In this document: in pieces, positions 25,594 to 34,325 of the stretch
Numbering within the stretch: position 1 is the stretch's first letter
How the letters are laid out: every line of letters starts with the position of its first letter
Assembly: GCF_019075875.1 (NCBI RefSeq)
Contig: NZ_JAHOOZ010000001.1
Coordinates: 2,046,001-2,110,000, forward strand
DNA length: 64,000 nucleotides
Source: Novosphingobium sp. G106
GTDB taxonomy: Bacteria; Pseudomonadota; Alphaproteobacteria; Sphingomonadales; Sphingomonadaceae
Reading direction: 5' to 3'
Position numbers and translations under genes: made by a program
The notes under the pieces: model-generated
Databases searched by the model: none
The model's input: the letters and a program-made list of their open reading frames with translations, nothing else
What the model was told of the DNA's origin: nothing

Positions 25594-26327
25594 GCGAGGC
25601 CCGGATCACGCGAGAGGATGCTGACGGCCTCTGCACGCTAACGCTGAACCGGCCGGACAAGCTCAACGCGCTCGACACCGCCGCCTTCGAAGCGCTCGAC
25701 GCGCATTGCGCCGCGCTCGAGCAGGCGACGGAGACCATCGGCTGCGTCGTCCTGCGCGGCAGTGGCCGTGGGTTCTCCGCCGGCGCCGACCTCGGCAAGA
25801 TCGGTGCAACACCGATCGACCCGCGCTTCAAGCCCGGCGTGATCGACCGGCTCAGCCGTCTGCCGCAGCCGGTGATCGCCGCAGTCCACGGCGTCTGCTT
25901 CACCGGCGGGCTCGAACTAGCGCTCGCCTGCGATTTCATCGTCGCCGATGCCACCGCCAAGTTCGCGGATACCCATGGCAAGTTCGGCTTGGTCGGCGCC
26001 TGGGGCATGGGCCAACGACTCTCGCGCCGCATCGGTACGCCCGCGGCCAAGCACATGATGATGACTGCGCGCGCGCTCCAGGCCAACGAGGCGCGCGATA
26101 TCGGCCTGGTCGACATGCTGGTCGAAGCCGGCGGGCTCGATGCCGTGATCGCCAGCCTCTCAGCCGAGATCCTCGCCAATTCCCGGCACACCAACTTCGC
26201 CGCCAAGCGCATGCTGCGCGAGACCGAGGGGATGTCGCTCGCCGATGCCCTGGCGCACGAACACGAGAACTATCCTGGATCGGCACCCGATTCGCCGGAA
26301 CGCATCGCCCGCTTCACCCGGAAGTGA
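25590..26327 (+). CDS. Enoyl-CoA hydratase/isomerase family protein
   Basis: A 245-residue crotonase-fold protein. The CoA-binding loop SAGADLGK is near residue 65, the oxyanion-hole region HGVCFTGGLELALACDF near 95-111 has the first Glu in place, and ADTHGKFGLVGAWG lies near 123. The position of the second catalytic Glu of classical hydratases is occupied by His (THGKFG), so simple syn-hydration is uncertain; isomerase, hydrolase or lyase chemistry is possible. The start overlaps the monooxygenase stop. The stop abuts the convergent cupredoxin gene with no spacer. Confidence 0.9.
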   Translation: MSEARITREDADGLCTLTLNRPDKLNALDTAAFEALDAHCAALEQATETIGCVVLRGSGRGFSAGADLGKIGATPIDPRFKPGVIDRLSRLPQPVIAAVHGVCFTGGLELALACDFIVADATAKFADTHGKFGLVGAWGMGQRLSRRIGTPAAKHMMMTARALQANEARDIGLVDMLVEAGGLDAVIASLSAEILANSRHTNFAAKRMLRETEGMSLADALAHEHENYPGSAPDSPERIARFTRK

Positions 26328-26720
26328 TCAGTCGACGACGATATCGCCCTTCATGCCGAACATCGTGTGCATCGTATGGGTGCAGCGCAGCTTGTAGGCG
26401 CCGCGACGCGGAACCAGGGCGATGTCCTTGCTCTGGCCGCCGCGCAGCTCGATCGCGCCCATATAGATCAGCCCTTTGTCCTGCTCACTGACCGTCGCAG
26501 CGGCGAAGAATTCGGGGGCCGAGAAGTTGTGACCGCCGCGCGCTTCGTTGACCAGATGCAGCACTACGGGCTGGCCGGCACGCAGATGGATCGCCGCCGG
26601 CGCGAAGTTGAAACTCGACAGCGTAACCGTGACTCGCGGTGCGCGGGCGAAGTCCGGCTCCTGCGCCAAAGCGCTGGACGACACCAGGGCCGAAGCGGCA
26701 ACGATGAGCAAGCGTGACAT
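26328..26720 (-). CDS. Secreted cupredoxin-like protein
   Basis: A 130-residue exported protein: signal peptide residues 1-20 (SSSALA then QEPD), then a cupredoxin beta-sandwich. Type 1 copper ligands are visible as the His of GGHNFSAPEF near residue 63 and the Cys-x-His...Met cluster LRCTHTMHTMFGMKG near 110-124. It is likely periplasmic and able to bind copper and transfer electrons. Start codons further upstream exist, but only the ATG at 26720 gives a clean signal peptide. It is divergent from the type III polyketide synthase across 142 bases. A role as electron carrier for a specific partner is not evident. Confidence 0.85.
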   Translation of the reverse strand: MSRLLIVAASALVSSSALAQEPDFARAPRVTVTLSSFNFAPAAIHLRAGQPVVLHLVNEARGGHNFSAPEFFAAATVSEQDKGLIYMGAIELRGGQSKDIALVPRRGAYKLRCTHTMHTMFGMKGDIVVD

Positions 26721-26862
26721 GGGGCCTTGCTTGAGAGAGAACCGCATCTCGATAGAAAACCCGATTGAACCACAAGCCGACATTCAGGAACAAGCTGGCA
26801 GGCAAGAGATTGACTTGCTCTGAATGACGCGGCGCAAGCCGCTGCCAACCGAAGGGAACCGC

Positions 26863-27930
26863 ATGGCCGATCGGCCCGCCTGCATCAATGCGATCGGCTG
26901 CGCCGTCCCTCGCCACGATGTCCATGACGCCTTCATCGCCTGGGCAGAAGGTCAGGTTCCGGGCGAGCGCGAGCGCGCGCTGTTCCGGCGCATGGCCGAA
27001 CGCTCGGGCATCGCGCACCGCTGGTCGGTGCTGCCGCCGACGGTCGACGGTGGTTCTCCGGTAGACCGCGGCGGCTTCTACGCGGATGGCATGCCGCCGA
27101 CCTCCGAACGGATGGCGCTGTATGCCGTCCATGCGCCTGCGCTGGCGCTGGAGGCAGTTGCGGCGCTGGCTACTCACACGTCGATCGAAGGCATCACCCA
27201 TCTCGTCGTCGCCAGCTGCACCGGTTTCGTCGCGCCCGGTATCGACCAGATCATCGCTGACACGCTCGGCATCACGGGGGTCGAGCGGACGCTGGTCGGC
27301 TTCATGGGCTGCTATGCCGCGGTCGCCGCGCTGCGCACCGCGCGCCACATCGTCCGCTCCGAGCCCGCGGCACGCGTGCTGGTGGTGACCGTGGAACTAT
27401 CCAGCCTGCACCTGCACGACGACCACGAGATCGAACCGCTGCTGATGATGCTGCAATTCGGCGACGGCGCCGCCGCCGCGCTGGTCACGGCAGGTGGAGA
27501 CGGGCTGCTGATGGAGCACCCTTTCGCAGTCCAGCTCGAACAATCGGCCGAGCTGATTCGCTGGACCGTCGGCGACACCGGCTTTCGCATGCATCTCTCG
27601 GGCGAGGTTCCGGGCCGCATCCAGGCGGCGCTGCGGGACGATGCGGTGCGGAAGGTGGTGCTGGGCACACGGACACCGGGCGACATCGCCCATTGGGCGG
27701 TCCATGCCGGCGGTCGTTCGATCCTCGACGCAGTCGAGCATGGCCTCAATCTTCGCCCGGACACGCTGGCGCCCTCGCGCGGCGTGCTGGCGCGGTACGG
27801 CAACATGTCGTCCGCGACGCTGATGTTCATCCTCGCCGACCTGCTCGCGGGATCGCCTCAGGGAGACGGCATCGCGCTCGCCTTCGGCCCCGGTCTCGCC
27901 GCCGAGGGCTTCCACTTCCGACCGACATGA
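26863..27930 (+). CDS. Type III polyketide synthase
   Basis: A homodimeric chalcone-synthase-fold enzyme of 355 residues that extends a CoA starter with malonyl-CoA and cyclises the product to a pyrone, resorcinol or phloroglucinol type ring. The catalytic triad is complete: Cys119 in ASCTGFVAPGID, His281 in HAGGRS and Asn314 in RYGNMSSAT. An earlier start at 26824 is possible, but the ATG at 26863 has GAAGGGA at good spacing. The stop overlaps the FAD oxidoreductase start (ATGA). Bacterial enzymes of this type often use long-chain acyl starters to give alkylpyrones or alkylresorcinols. The product here is unknown. Confidence 0.93.
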   Translation: MADRPACINAIGCAVPRHDVHDAFIAWAEGQVPGERERALFRRMAERSGIAHRWSVLPPTVDGGSPVDRGGFYADGMPPTSERMALYAVHAPALALEAVAALATHTSIEGITHLVVASCTGFVAPGIDQIIADTLGITGVERTLVGFMGCYAAVAALRTARHIVRSEPAARVLVVTVELSSLHLHDDHEIEPLLMMLQFGDGAAAALVTAGGDGLLMEHPFAVQLEQSAELIRWTVGDTGFRMHLSGEVPGRIQAALRDDAVRKVVLGTRTPGDIAHWAVHAGGRSILDAVEHGLNLRPDTLAPSRGVLARYGNMSSATLMFILADLLAGSPQGDGIALAFGPGLAAEGFHFRPT

Positions 27931-29012
27931 ACGCGGTCATCGTCGGCGGCGGCCCTGCCGGCACCGCCGCCGCGATCACGCTGGCGCGCGGCGGAATGGC
28001 AACGCGGCTGATCGAGCGGACCACGGGCGCGCACGACATGGTCTGCGGCGGGTTTCTCGGCTGGGATGCTCTGGCCTCGCTAAGTCGGCTTGGCATCGAT
28101 GCGGCAGCGCTGGGGGCAAGGCCGATCACCCGACTGCGGCTGGTTGCGGGCAGGCAGCAGGTCGAAGCCGCCCTGCCCCATGCTGCCGCCGGACTCTCGC
28201 GGCGGTGCCTCGACGCGGCGCTGCTGGACCTTGCATCGGCAAGCGGCGCGCAGATCGAGCGCGGTGTCGCCGTGCGCAGCGCCGATCCCGAGCGGCGCAC
28301 CGTCCGCATCCAGGATGGCAGCCAGATCGCTTGCGACGCGCTGATCCTCGCCACGGGCAAGCACGAATTGCGCGGTCTGGCCCGGCCGCTGGCGCTGCGC
28401 CGCGCCACGCTGTCGGTGGGGCTGCGTGCGGTCCTGCCACCGTCGCCGACGCGCGCTTCGGCGCTGACCGACGTGATCGAACTGCACCTTTTCGACGGCG
28501 GTTATGCCGGGCTGCTGCTGCAGGAAGACGGCTCGGCCAACCTCTGCCTGTCGGTTTCACAGGAGCGCCTCGCAGAAGCCGGCGCGCCCGCCGTCCTGTT
28601 GGCGGACCTCGCTAGCGAACTTCCGATGCTCGACGAGCGGATCGGTGCGGATATACCCCGAGCGCTCAGCGCGATCGCCGGTGTACCCTATGGTTGGCGC
28701 GCCCGCTCGACCACCCGCGGCGTGTTCCGCGTCGGCGACCAGGGCGCGGTCATCGCCAGCCTGGCCGGCGACGGCATCGCGCTAGCGCTCGCCGGCGGGA
28801 TAGGCGCAGCCGAAGCTCTGCTGGCAAACGGTCCCGGTGCCGCAGCGAACTGGCAGACCTCCTTCCGTGCGCAGACCCGGCGCCCGCTGGCCCTTGCCGA
28901 GGCCCTGCGGCACGGCGCGGAGCATCCCGCCAGCCGCGGCCCGCTGATGGCCCTGCTGCGGCTCGCACCCGGCCTTGTCCGCCCGGCTGCCCTGCTCACG
29001 CGGATCGGTTGA
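27927..29012 (+). CDS. FAD-dependent oxidoreductase next to the polyketide synthase
   Basis: A 361-residue flavoprotein of the geranylgeranyl-reductase/aromatic-hydroxylase type fold. The N-terminal ADP-binding loop is VGGGPAGTAAA at residues 6-16, a central LILATGKHE is near 144, and the second FAD motif VGDQGAVIASLAGDGIALAL is near 273. It starts inside the polyketide synthase stop (ATGA), so both are translated as a unit. The likely role is hydroxylation or oxidation of the polyketide ring. Reduction of an isoprenoid or alkyl chain is the alternative. Confidence 0.85.
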   Translation: MNAVIVGGGPAGTAAAITLARGGMATRLIERTTGAHDMVCGGFLGWDALASLSRLGIDAAALGARPITRLRLVAGRQQVEAALPHAAAGLSRRCLDAALLDLASASGAQIERGVAVRSADPERRTVRIQDGSQIACDALILATGKHELRGLARPLALRRATLSVGLRAVLPPSPTRASALTDVIELHLFDGGYAGLLLQEDGSANLCLSVSQERLAEAGAPAVLLADLASELPMLDERIGADIPRALSAIAGVPYGWRARSTTRGVFRVGDQGAVIASLAGDGIALALAGGIGAAEALLANGPGAAANWQTSFRAQTRRPLALAEALRHGAEHPASRGPLMALLRLAPGLVRPAALLTRIG

Positions 29013-29045
29013 TCCGCCATATTACCCTGTTAGGTCACGCCCACC

Positions 29046-29453
29046 ATGAAACGCCTTCTCCTTCCCGCACCACTGCTGTTTCTTCTGGGCAATGCTCCGC
29101 CGAGCGTGGAAGGCCTTTGGCGCACCGACGACGGCAAGGGGCTCGTTCGCATCGGAGCATGCGGCGGCGATGTTTGCGGCTGGATAGCGCAGGTCCTCGA
29201 TCGCACGCCCGGCGTCCCGACCACCGACATCAAGAACCCCGATGCGAAACTGCGCCAGCGCCCAATCCTGGGCCTTCCGACCCTGACCGGCTTCACCCGC
29301 AACGGGGCGATATGGTCGGGAGGCCGCGCCTATGATCCAAAGTCGGGCAACAGCTACCGCGCGACCCTGGAGCTCAATCCCGACGGTTCGCTGAAAGTGA
29401 CCGGCTGCGTGTTGTTCATCTGCCAGTCGAAACGCTGGACACGCGCCGGCTAG
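29046..29453 (+). CDS. DUF2147 family exported protein
   Basis: A 135-residue protein with a short signal peptide (residues 1-17, LLLPAPLLFLLGNA) and a DUF2147 lipocalin-like beta-domain. Family features are EGLWRTDDGKGLVRI at 22-36, paired Cys in GACGGDVCGW near 40, and a terminal GCVLFICQSKRW. The function of this family is unknown. It follows the FAD oxidoreductase by 33 bases and overlaps the convergent methyltransferase by four bases. Confidence 0.82.
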   Translation: MKRLLLPAPLLFLLGNAPPSVEGLWRTDDGKGLVRIGACGGDVCGWIAQVLDRTPGVPTTDIKNPDAKLRQRPILGLPTLTGFTRNGAIWSGGRAYDPKSGNSYRATLELNPDGSLKVTGCVLFICQSKRWTRAG

Positions 29454-30289
29454 CGCTTTTCCCAGACGAACACGCCATAGCGCATCGCGCCGCTGCGCAG
29501 CGCCCAAATCAGCCGCGGCAGGCTGAGGATAAAATCACGGCTTCGCGTGGCCGAACTCATCGCGAGGCGACGCAATTCCGGGTCGGTCACCATCCGGCCC
29601 AGCAGGCGGCGCAGGCAGATACTCCAGGTCTTGCGGACGTTGCGGCTGATGTCCTCATAGCCCGCGAGCCGGAAACCCGTCGCCGCGCCCAGCGCTTCGT
29701 AGTCCGCGCGGCTGCCCATCGACGGAAGTCGGCCTTCGCTGCAGATGGGCTTCAGCAGGTGCCGCACTTCCCAGTCGGTCGGATCCTCGCCTTCGAGCCA
29801 GGCGCAGACCACCAGTCGCCCCCCCGGTCGCAGCACGCGGTAGGCCTCGGCGAAGAAACGCAGCTTGTCGACCATGTGCTCGGAGCTCTCGACCGAATAG
29901 GCGCGATCGAATGCGGCGTCGGTCAGGCCGTTGTCGAGCCAGTCGCGGACCAGCACGGTAACCCCCGGCGTCCCGCGAGCCTGGGCGACCTGCGCCTGGG
30001 CGGCGGACAGCGTCAGGCCGGTCACGGCCACGCCACGGCGCGCCGCGAGATCGGCGGCTGTCGCCGCATAACCGCAGCCGATGTCGCAGACCGCCTGCCC
30101 CGGTGACAGCGCCAGCCGCTCTTCGACCAGTCGCACCAGCGCATCGGTGGCTTCGTCGGGCGTCTCGCGGCCGGTGCGCCAGTAGCCATGGTGGACATGC
30201 TCGCCCCAGATGCGGCGATAGGCGGCATCGAGCTCGTCGTAGTGGAGCGCGACGCCAGCCGCGGTCTGCGGGATGTCGGGGATGATCAA
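29450..30289 (-). CDS. SAM-dependent methyltransferase
   Basis: A 279-residue class I methyltransferase. Motif I (VCDIGCGYAATAADLA near residue 67) binds S-adenosylmethionine. The acidic loop of motif II follows, then YSVESSEHM near 127 and LRPGGRLVVCAW near 149. The overall layout resembles tocopherol- and ubiquinone-type C-methyltransferases. The open frame extends far upstream into the SDR gene. The TTG at 30289 overlapping the SDR stop as TTGA is the likely start, and the first residues (IIPDIPQTAAGVALHYDELDAAYRRIWG) match the family. It may decorate the polyketide made by the convergent operon; this is inference from proximity. Confidence 0.85.
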   Translation of the reverse strand: MIIPDIPQTAAGVALHYDELDAAYRRIWGEHVHHGYWRTGRETPDEATDALVRLVEERLALSPGQAVCDIGCGYAATAADLAARRGVAVTGLTLSAAQAQVAQARGTPGVTVLVRDWLDNGLTDAAFDRAYSVESSEHMVDKLRFFAEAYRVLRPGGRLVVCAWLEGEDPTDWEVRHLLKPICSEGRLPSMGSRADYEALGAATGFRLAGYEDISRNVRKTWSICLRRLLGRMVTDPELRRLAMSSATRSRDFILSLPRLIWALRSGAMRYGVFVWEKR

Positions 30290-31263
30290 GAGTCGCTCTC
30301 CGCGATCGGCCTGACCGCGAAGCCCGTCGCCGAGGACAGCCTGCCATCGAAGCCGAACAGCGATGCGACCTTGGCCGAGCGTTCGCCGAGGTCCTTGGCA
30401 TGGAAGAAGCGCTCGTCGGCCATGACCCGGGGCATCATCGCGTGCACTTCCTCGATCGAAGCGCCCGCACCGATCACGCCCTCGTTTTCGGCGATCATCA
30501 TCCGCGCGATCCGCCCCCCGCCGACGGCGAAGATCTCGCCGTTGACGCTGCAGCCCTCGCTCAGCAGCCAGGCCGCGGTTACCGCGACCTTTTCGGGCTG
30601 CATCGTGCGGTAGAACCATTCGGCATAGGCCGAGGGGTGGAACCGCTCGGTCATCCGCGTCCGCGCCGAAGGCGATATGGCGTTGACCCGGACGTTGTCC
30701 TTGGGTCCTTCGAGCGCGAGGCAGCGGGTGATGGCGACATAGGCGCCTTTCGCCGCGGCATAGTCCGTATTGCCCATCGCGCCGTAGATCGCGCCCGACG
30801 GCATCAGGACGATGCGGCCATAGTGCTGGCGCGCCATGTGCGGCCAGGCGGCGCGCGCCATCCACAGCGCGGCGAAGGGATTGACCCGCATCACCAGTTC
30901 GAGATCGTGGCTCGATAGCCGGTCGGCTGCCTTGAGGTCGGGGCACGGGCTGGCGAAATGGACGATCCCGTCGATCCGGCCGAAGGCATCGACGCTGGCT
31001 TGAACTGCCGCCACGGCGCCAGCTTCGCTCGCGAGATCGGCGGTACAGGCGACGGAGATGCCGCCCGCGGCCGCTATTTCCGCAACCACAGCCTCCGCCG
31101 GGCCGGTGCTGGACTGTTCTCCGTCCATCGCCGCGCCGTTGTCGGCAACCACAACCTGTGCACCCCGGCCCGCGAGTAGCAAGGCCGTCGCTCGCCCCAG
31201 ACCGCGACCGCCGCCGGTGACCAGGATCGCCCTGCCGTCGAAGCGGATCTCATCCTCTGCCAT
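30286..31263 (-). CDS. Short-chain dehydrogenase (MFE-2/17beta-HSD4-like)
   Basis: A 325-residue SDR, longer than classical members and similar in layout to the dehydrogenase domain of multifunctional beta-oxidation enzymes. The cofactor motif TGGGRGLG is near residue 16. It has a long insertion after the second strand (DNGAAMDGEQSSTGPA near 41-56), Ser in MPSGAIYG near 154 and YAAAK near 167. The C-terminal 60 residues extend beyond the SDR core. It overlaps the methyltransferase start and is divergent from ettA. A 3-hydroxyacyl-CoA or ketone substrate is plausible. Confidence 0.85.
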   Translation of the reverse strand: MAEDEIRFDGRAILVTGGGRGLGRATALLLAGRGAQVVVADNGAAMDGEQSSTGPAEAVVAEIAAAGGISVACTADLASEAGAVAAVQASVDAFGRIDGIVHFASPCPDLKAADRLSSHDLELVMRVNPFAALWMARAAWPHMARQHYGRIVLMPSGAIYGAMGNTDYAAAKGAYVAITRCLALEGPKDNVRVNAISPSARTRMTERFHPSAYAEWFYRTMQPEKVAVTAAWLLSEGCSVNGEIFAVGGGRIARMMIAENEGVIGAGASIEEVHAMMPRVMADERFFHAKDLGERSAKVASLFGFDGRLSSATGFAVRPIAESDS

Positions 31264-31320
31264 AGCCCAGTCCTAAGCCGTTTGCCCAAGCCGTTCGCGC
31301 ACAGGCTACAACCGCTCCGC

Positions 31321-31334
31321 CCGATTGCAATCGG
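31321..31334. promoter_or_regulatory. Perfect palindrome in the SDR/ettA divergent region
   Basis: CCGATTGCAATCGG, a 14-bp perfect palindrome 58 bases upstream of the SDR start and 112 bases upstream of ettA. It could be an operator for either gene. No matching copy was noticed elsewhere in the window. Confidence 0.35.
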
Positions 31335-31445
31335 CGGTTTGCCTTACCATCTAGCCTCCACGACGTGCGCCCGCTTGCGGCGCCCGGCGTGGGCCTGTAG
31401 AGGCCTGCGCAACTTTCCCACACCGCATATCCCCAGAGGAACCCG

Positions 31446-33125
31446 ATGGCCGCGCAATACGCCTTCGTCATGAAGGGCATGACCAAGACCTTCCCCGGCG
31501 CCCCGAAGCCGGTACTGAACAATATCAGCCTGCAGTTCTACCAGGGCTCGAAGATCGGCATCGTCGGCCCGAACGGCGTCGGCAAGTCGACCCTGATCAA
31601 GATCATGGCCGGGATCGACACCGATTTCACCGGCGAGGCCTGGCCCGGCGAGAACATCTCGGTCGGCTATCTCGAGCAGGAGCCCCAGCTCGACAACAGC
31701 AAGACTGTGCTGGAAAACGTCAAGGACGGCGCGCGCGAGACGGCCGACCTGGTCGACCGCTTCAACGAGATCTCGATGATCATGGCCGATCCGCCGGAGG
31801 ACGCCGATTTCGACGCCCTGATGGAAGAGATGGGCACGCTCCAGGAAAAGATCGACGCGGTCGACGGCTGGACGCTCGACAACCAGCTCGAACTGGCGAT
31901 GGAAGCGCTGCGCTGCCCGCCCGGCGACTGGCCCGTCGGCAACCTGTCGGGCGGTGAGAAGCGCCGCATCGCGCTGACCCGCCTGCTGCTGCAGAAGCCC
32001 GACATCCTGCTGCTCGACGAACCGACCAACCACCTTGACGCGGAGTCGGTGGAATGGCTCGAAGCGCACCTCAAGGAATATGCCGGTGCGGTGCTGATGA
32101 TCACCCACGACCGCTACTTCCTCGACAACGTGGTGGGCTGGATTCTCGAACTCGATCGCGGGAAATACTTCCCTTACGAAGGCAACTACTCGACCTACCT
32201 CGAGAAGAAGTCCAAGCGCCTCGAACAGGAAGAGCGCGAGGAATCCAGCCGTCAGACCGCGATCAAGAGCGAGCTCGAATGGATCCGGCAGGGCGCCAAG
32301 GCGCGCCAGACCAAGTCCAAGGCGCGTATCGCCAAGTTCGAGCAGCTGGTCGAGCAGCAGAACAACCGCAGCCCCGGCAAGGCCCAGATCGTCATCCAGG
32401 TGCCCGAGCGCCTGGGCGGCAAGGTGATCGAGGCCAAGAACCTGACCAAGGCCTATGGCGACAAGCTTCTGTTCGAGAACCTGAGCTTCCTGCTGCCGCC
32501 GGGCGGCATCGTCGGCGTGATCGGCCCTAACGGCGCCGGCAAGTCGACGCTGTTCAAGATGATCACCGGCCAGGAAACGCCCGACGAGGGTGAGATCGAC
32601 ATCGGCTCGACTGTGCGCCTCGGCTATGTCGACCAGAGCCGCGATCACCTCGACGGTTCGAAGAACGTCTGGGAGGAAATCTCCGACGGGCTCGACTACA
32701 TGAAGATCAACGGCCACGACCAGTCGACGCGTGCCTACGTGGGCGCGTTCAACTTCAAGGGCCAGGACCAGCAGAAGAACGTCGGCAAGCTGTCGGGCGG
32801 TGAGCGCAACCGCGTCAACATCGCCAAGATGCTCAAGAAGGGCGGCAATGTCCTGCTGCTCGACGAACCGACCAACGACCTCGACGTCGAGACCTTGGCC
32901 GCGCTCGAAGAAGCCATCGAGAACTTCGCCGGCTGCGCCGTGGTCATCAGCCACGACCGCTTCTTCCTCGATCGCCTGGCAACGCACATCCTCGCCTTCG
33001 AGGGCAACAGCCACGTCGAATGGTTCGAAGGCAACTTCGAAGCCTACGAAGAGGACAAGCGCCGCCGTCTGGGCGACGCGGCCGACCGTCCGACACGGCT
33101 CGCCTACAAGAAGCTGACGCGCTGA
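31446..33125 (+). CDS. ettA: Energy-dependent translational throttle ABC-F protein EttA
   Basis: A 559-residue soluble ABC-F ATPase that binds the ribosomal E site and gates the first translocation steps according to energy state. Two complete ABC domains are present: Walker A GPNGVGKST near residue 38 and GPNGAGKST near 360, signatures LSGGEKRR near 164 and LSGGERNR near 448, and Walker B LLLLDEPTNHLD-type and LLLDEPTNDLD near 185 and 472. The arm and linker between them (KKSKRLEQEEREE near 255) are of EttA length. There are no membrane segments. The near-universal length and sequence make the assignment secure. Confidence 0.96.
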   Translation: MAAQYAFVMKGMTKTFPGAPKPVLNNISLQFYQGSKIGIVGPNGVGKSTLIKIMAGIDTDFTGEAWPGENISVGYLEQEPQLDNSKTVLENVKDGARETADLVDRFNEISMIMADPPEDADFDALMEEMGTLQEKIDAVDGWTLDNQLELAMEALRCPPGDWPVGNLSGGEKRRIALTRLLLQKPDILLLDEPTNHLDAESVEWLEAHLKEYAGAVLMITHDRYFLDNVVGWILELDRGKYFPYEGNYSTYLEKKSKRLEQEEREESSRQTAIKSELEWIRQGAKARQTKSKARIAKFEQLVEQQNNRSPGKAQIVIQVPERLGGKVIEAKNLTKAYGDKLLFENLSFLLPPGGIVGVIGPNGAGKSTLFKMITGQETPDEGEIDIGSTVRLGYVDQSRDHLDGSKNVWEEISDGLDYMKINGHDQSTRAYVGAFNFKGQDQQKNVGKLSGGERNRVNIAKMLKKGGNVLLLDEPTNDLDVETLAALEEAIENFAGCAVVISHDRFFLDRLATHILAFEGNSHVEWFEGNFEAYEEDKRRRLGDAADRPTRLAYKKLTR

Positions 33126-33259
33126 AGTTCAGAAAACCGCCATTTAACCTGAACAAAAGACCATCTACCCGGTTCACGCTTTCGACAGCGCAGATCGGGT
33201 AACCATTCTGTAACAATTGCTGCGACGGTTTCGCAGCTTGGGTGGAATGGAGAGCGGCG

Positions 33260-34219
33260 ATGGCCGGGCGTAAACTCTTGAAATCGGGCGGCATGACCGC
33301 CCTTGTCGCAGGGCTGGCCATGCTGGCCCTGCCCACTGGCGCGCAAGCGCAGGATCGCGGTCAAGGCCGCTGGAACCGCGGCGGTGGCGAAGCGGCAGCG
33401 CAGAGCAACAATGGCAGCGGCAATGATGGCGGTGGCGCCGCCTGGCGCGGCAGAGACGGCGGTGGCCGCAGCTTTCGCGGCGAACAGTCGACACCGGCGC
33501 CGGCACCTGCGCCTCAAGCGCAAGTCCAGGCGCAGCCGCAGCGGAACTGGTCGCGCGGCAATGGCGACGGCAACAGCTGGCGCGGACGCAACAACACGGT
33601 CCAGAACGCGCCTGCCCCGCAGGCCCAGGTCCAGACCGAGCGCCGCAACTGGTCTGGCAATGGCCAGCCGGCGTGGCGTGGCCGAGGCCAGGACCAGTGG
33701 CAGGGCCGCAGCGGCGACGGCACCCGTGGCCGCGATGACGTGGCGCGCTGGCGCAACGATGACAACAACAACCGCCGGGACAATAGCAACGTCAACCGCT
33801 GGAGCGGCAACACCTGGCGTGGGGATGGAAATGCTTGGCGGGGCAACAACAACGCCTGGCGCGGCAGCAACGACAACGCGTGGCGCGGCGATCGGCGGAA
33901 CTACGCAGGCAACTGGAACCGCGACTGGCGCCGCGACAACCGCTACGATTGGCGCGGCTACCGCAATGCCAACCGCAATGTCTATCGTCTCGGCACCTAC
34001 TACGCGCCCTATGGCAGCTATTCCTATCGACGGCTGAGTTCGGGGTTCTATCTCGACGCGCTGTTCTTCGGCAGCCGCTACTGGATCGACGATCCGTGGC
34101 AGTACCGCCTGCCGCCGGCCTACGGACCCTATCGCTGGGTGCGCTATTACGATGACGCGCTGCTGGTCGATACCTATACCGGCGAAGTCGTGGACGTGAT
34201 CTACAGCTTCTTCTGGTAA
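33260..34219 (+). CDS. RcnB-like exported protein with Trp-Arg-Gly repeats
   Basis: A 319-residue secreted protein: signal peptide to about residue 31 (GAQAQ), then a long low-complexity region to about residue 230 rich in Gly, Asn, Arg and Trp with many copies of WRG (for example NAWRGNNNAWRG). A compact C-terminal domain YRLPPAYGPYRWVRYYDDALLVD ends in a short hydrophobic strand. That C-terminal domain matches RcnB-type periplasmic proteins linked to nickel/cobalt homeostasis. The repeat region is likely disordered and positively charged. The ATG at 33260 with GGAG upstream is preferred over the GTG at 33242. Confidence 0.75.
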   Translation: MAGRKLLKSGGMTALVAGLAMLALPTGAQAQDRGQGRWNRGGGEAAAQSNNGSGNDGGGAAWRGRDGGGRSFRGEQSTPAPAPAPQAQVQAQPQRNWSRGNGDGNSWRGRNNTVQNAPAPQAQVQTERRNWSGNGQPAWRGRGQDQWQGRSGDGTRGRDDVARWRNDDNNNRRDNSNVNRWSGNTWRGDGNAWRGNNNAWRGSNDNAWRGDRRNYAGNWNRDWRRDNRYDWRGYRNANRNVYRLGTYYAPYGSYSYRRLSSGFYLDALFFGSRYWIDDPWQYRLPPAYGPYRWVRYYDDALLVDTYTGEVVDVIYSFFW

Positions 34220-34249
34220 AGCCTTGCCGGAGAGTGTCCGGTAACCGAG

Positions 34250-34283
34250 CCCCCGCCCGAAAGGTGCGGGGGTTCTTGGTTTT
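34250..34283 (+). terminator. Rho-independent terminator
   Basis: Stem CCCCCGC (34250-34256) and GCGGGGG (34266-34272) with a nine-base loop, followed by TTCTTGGTTTT. It lies 31 bases after the RcnB-like gene stop and before the oxygenase gene. Confidence 0.8.
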
Positions 34284-34325
34284 GAGCCGCTTTTGCCTTG
34301 CCCTTCGCCCACCTTGCGATAGGGC

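Noticed and set aside
33600..33960. Repeated short motifs that could look like a CRISPR or tandem repeat array
   Set aside because: They encode WRG and Asn-rich protein repeats in frame, with irregular spacing and no conserved direct repeats of CRISPR length.
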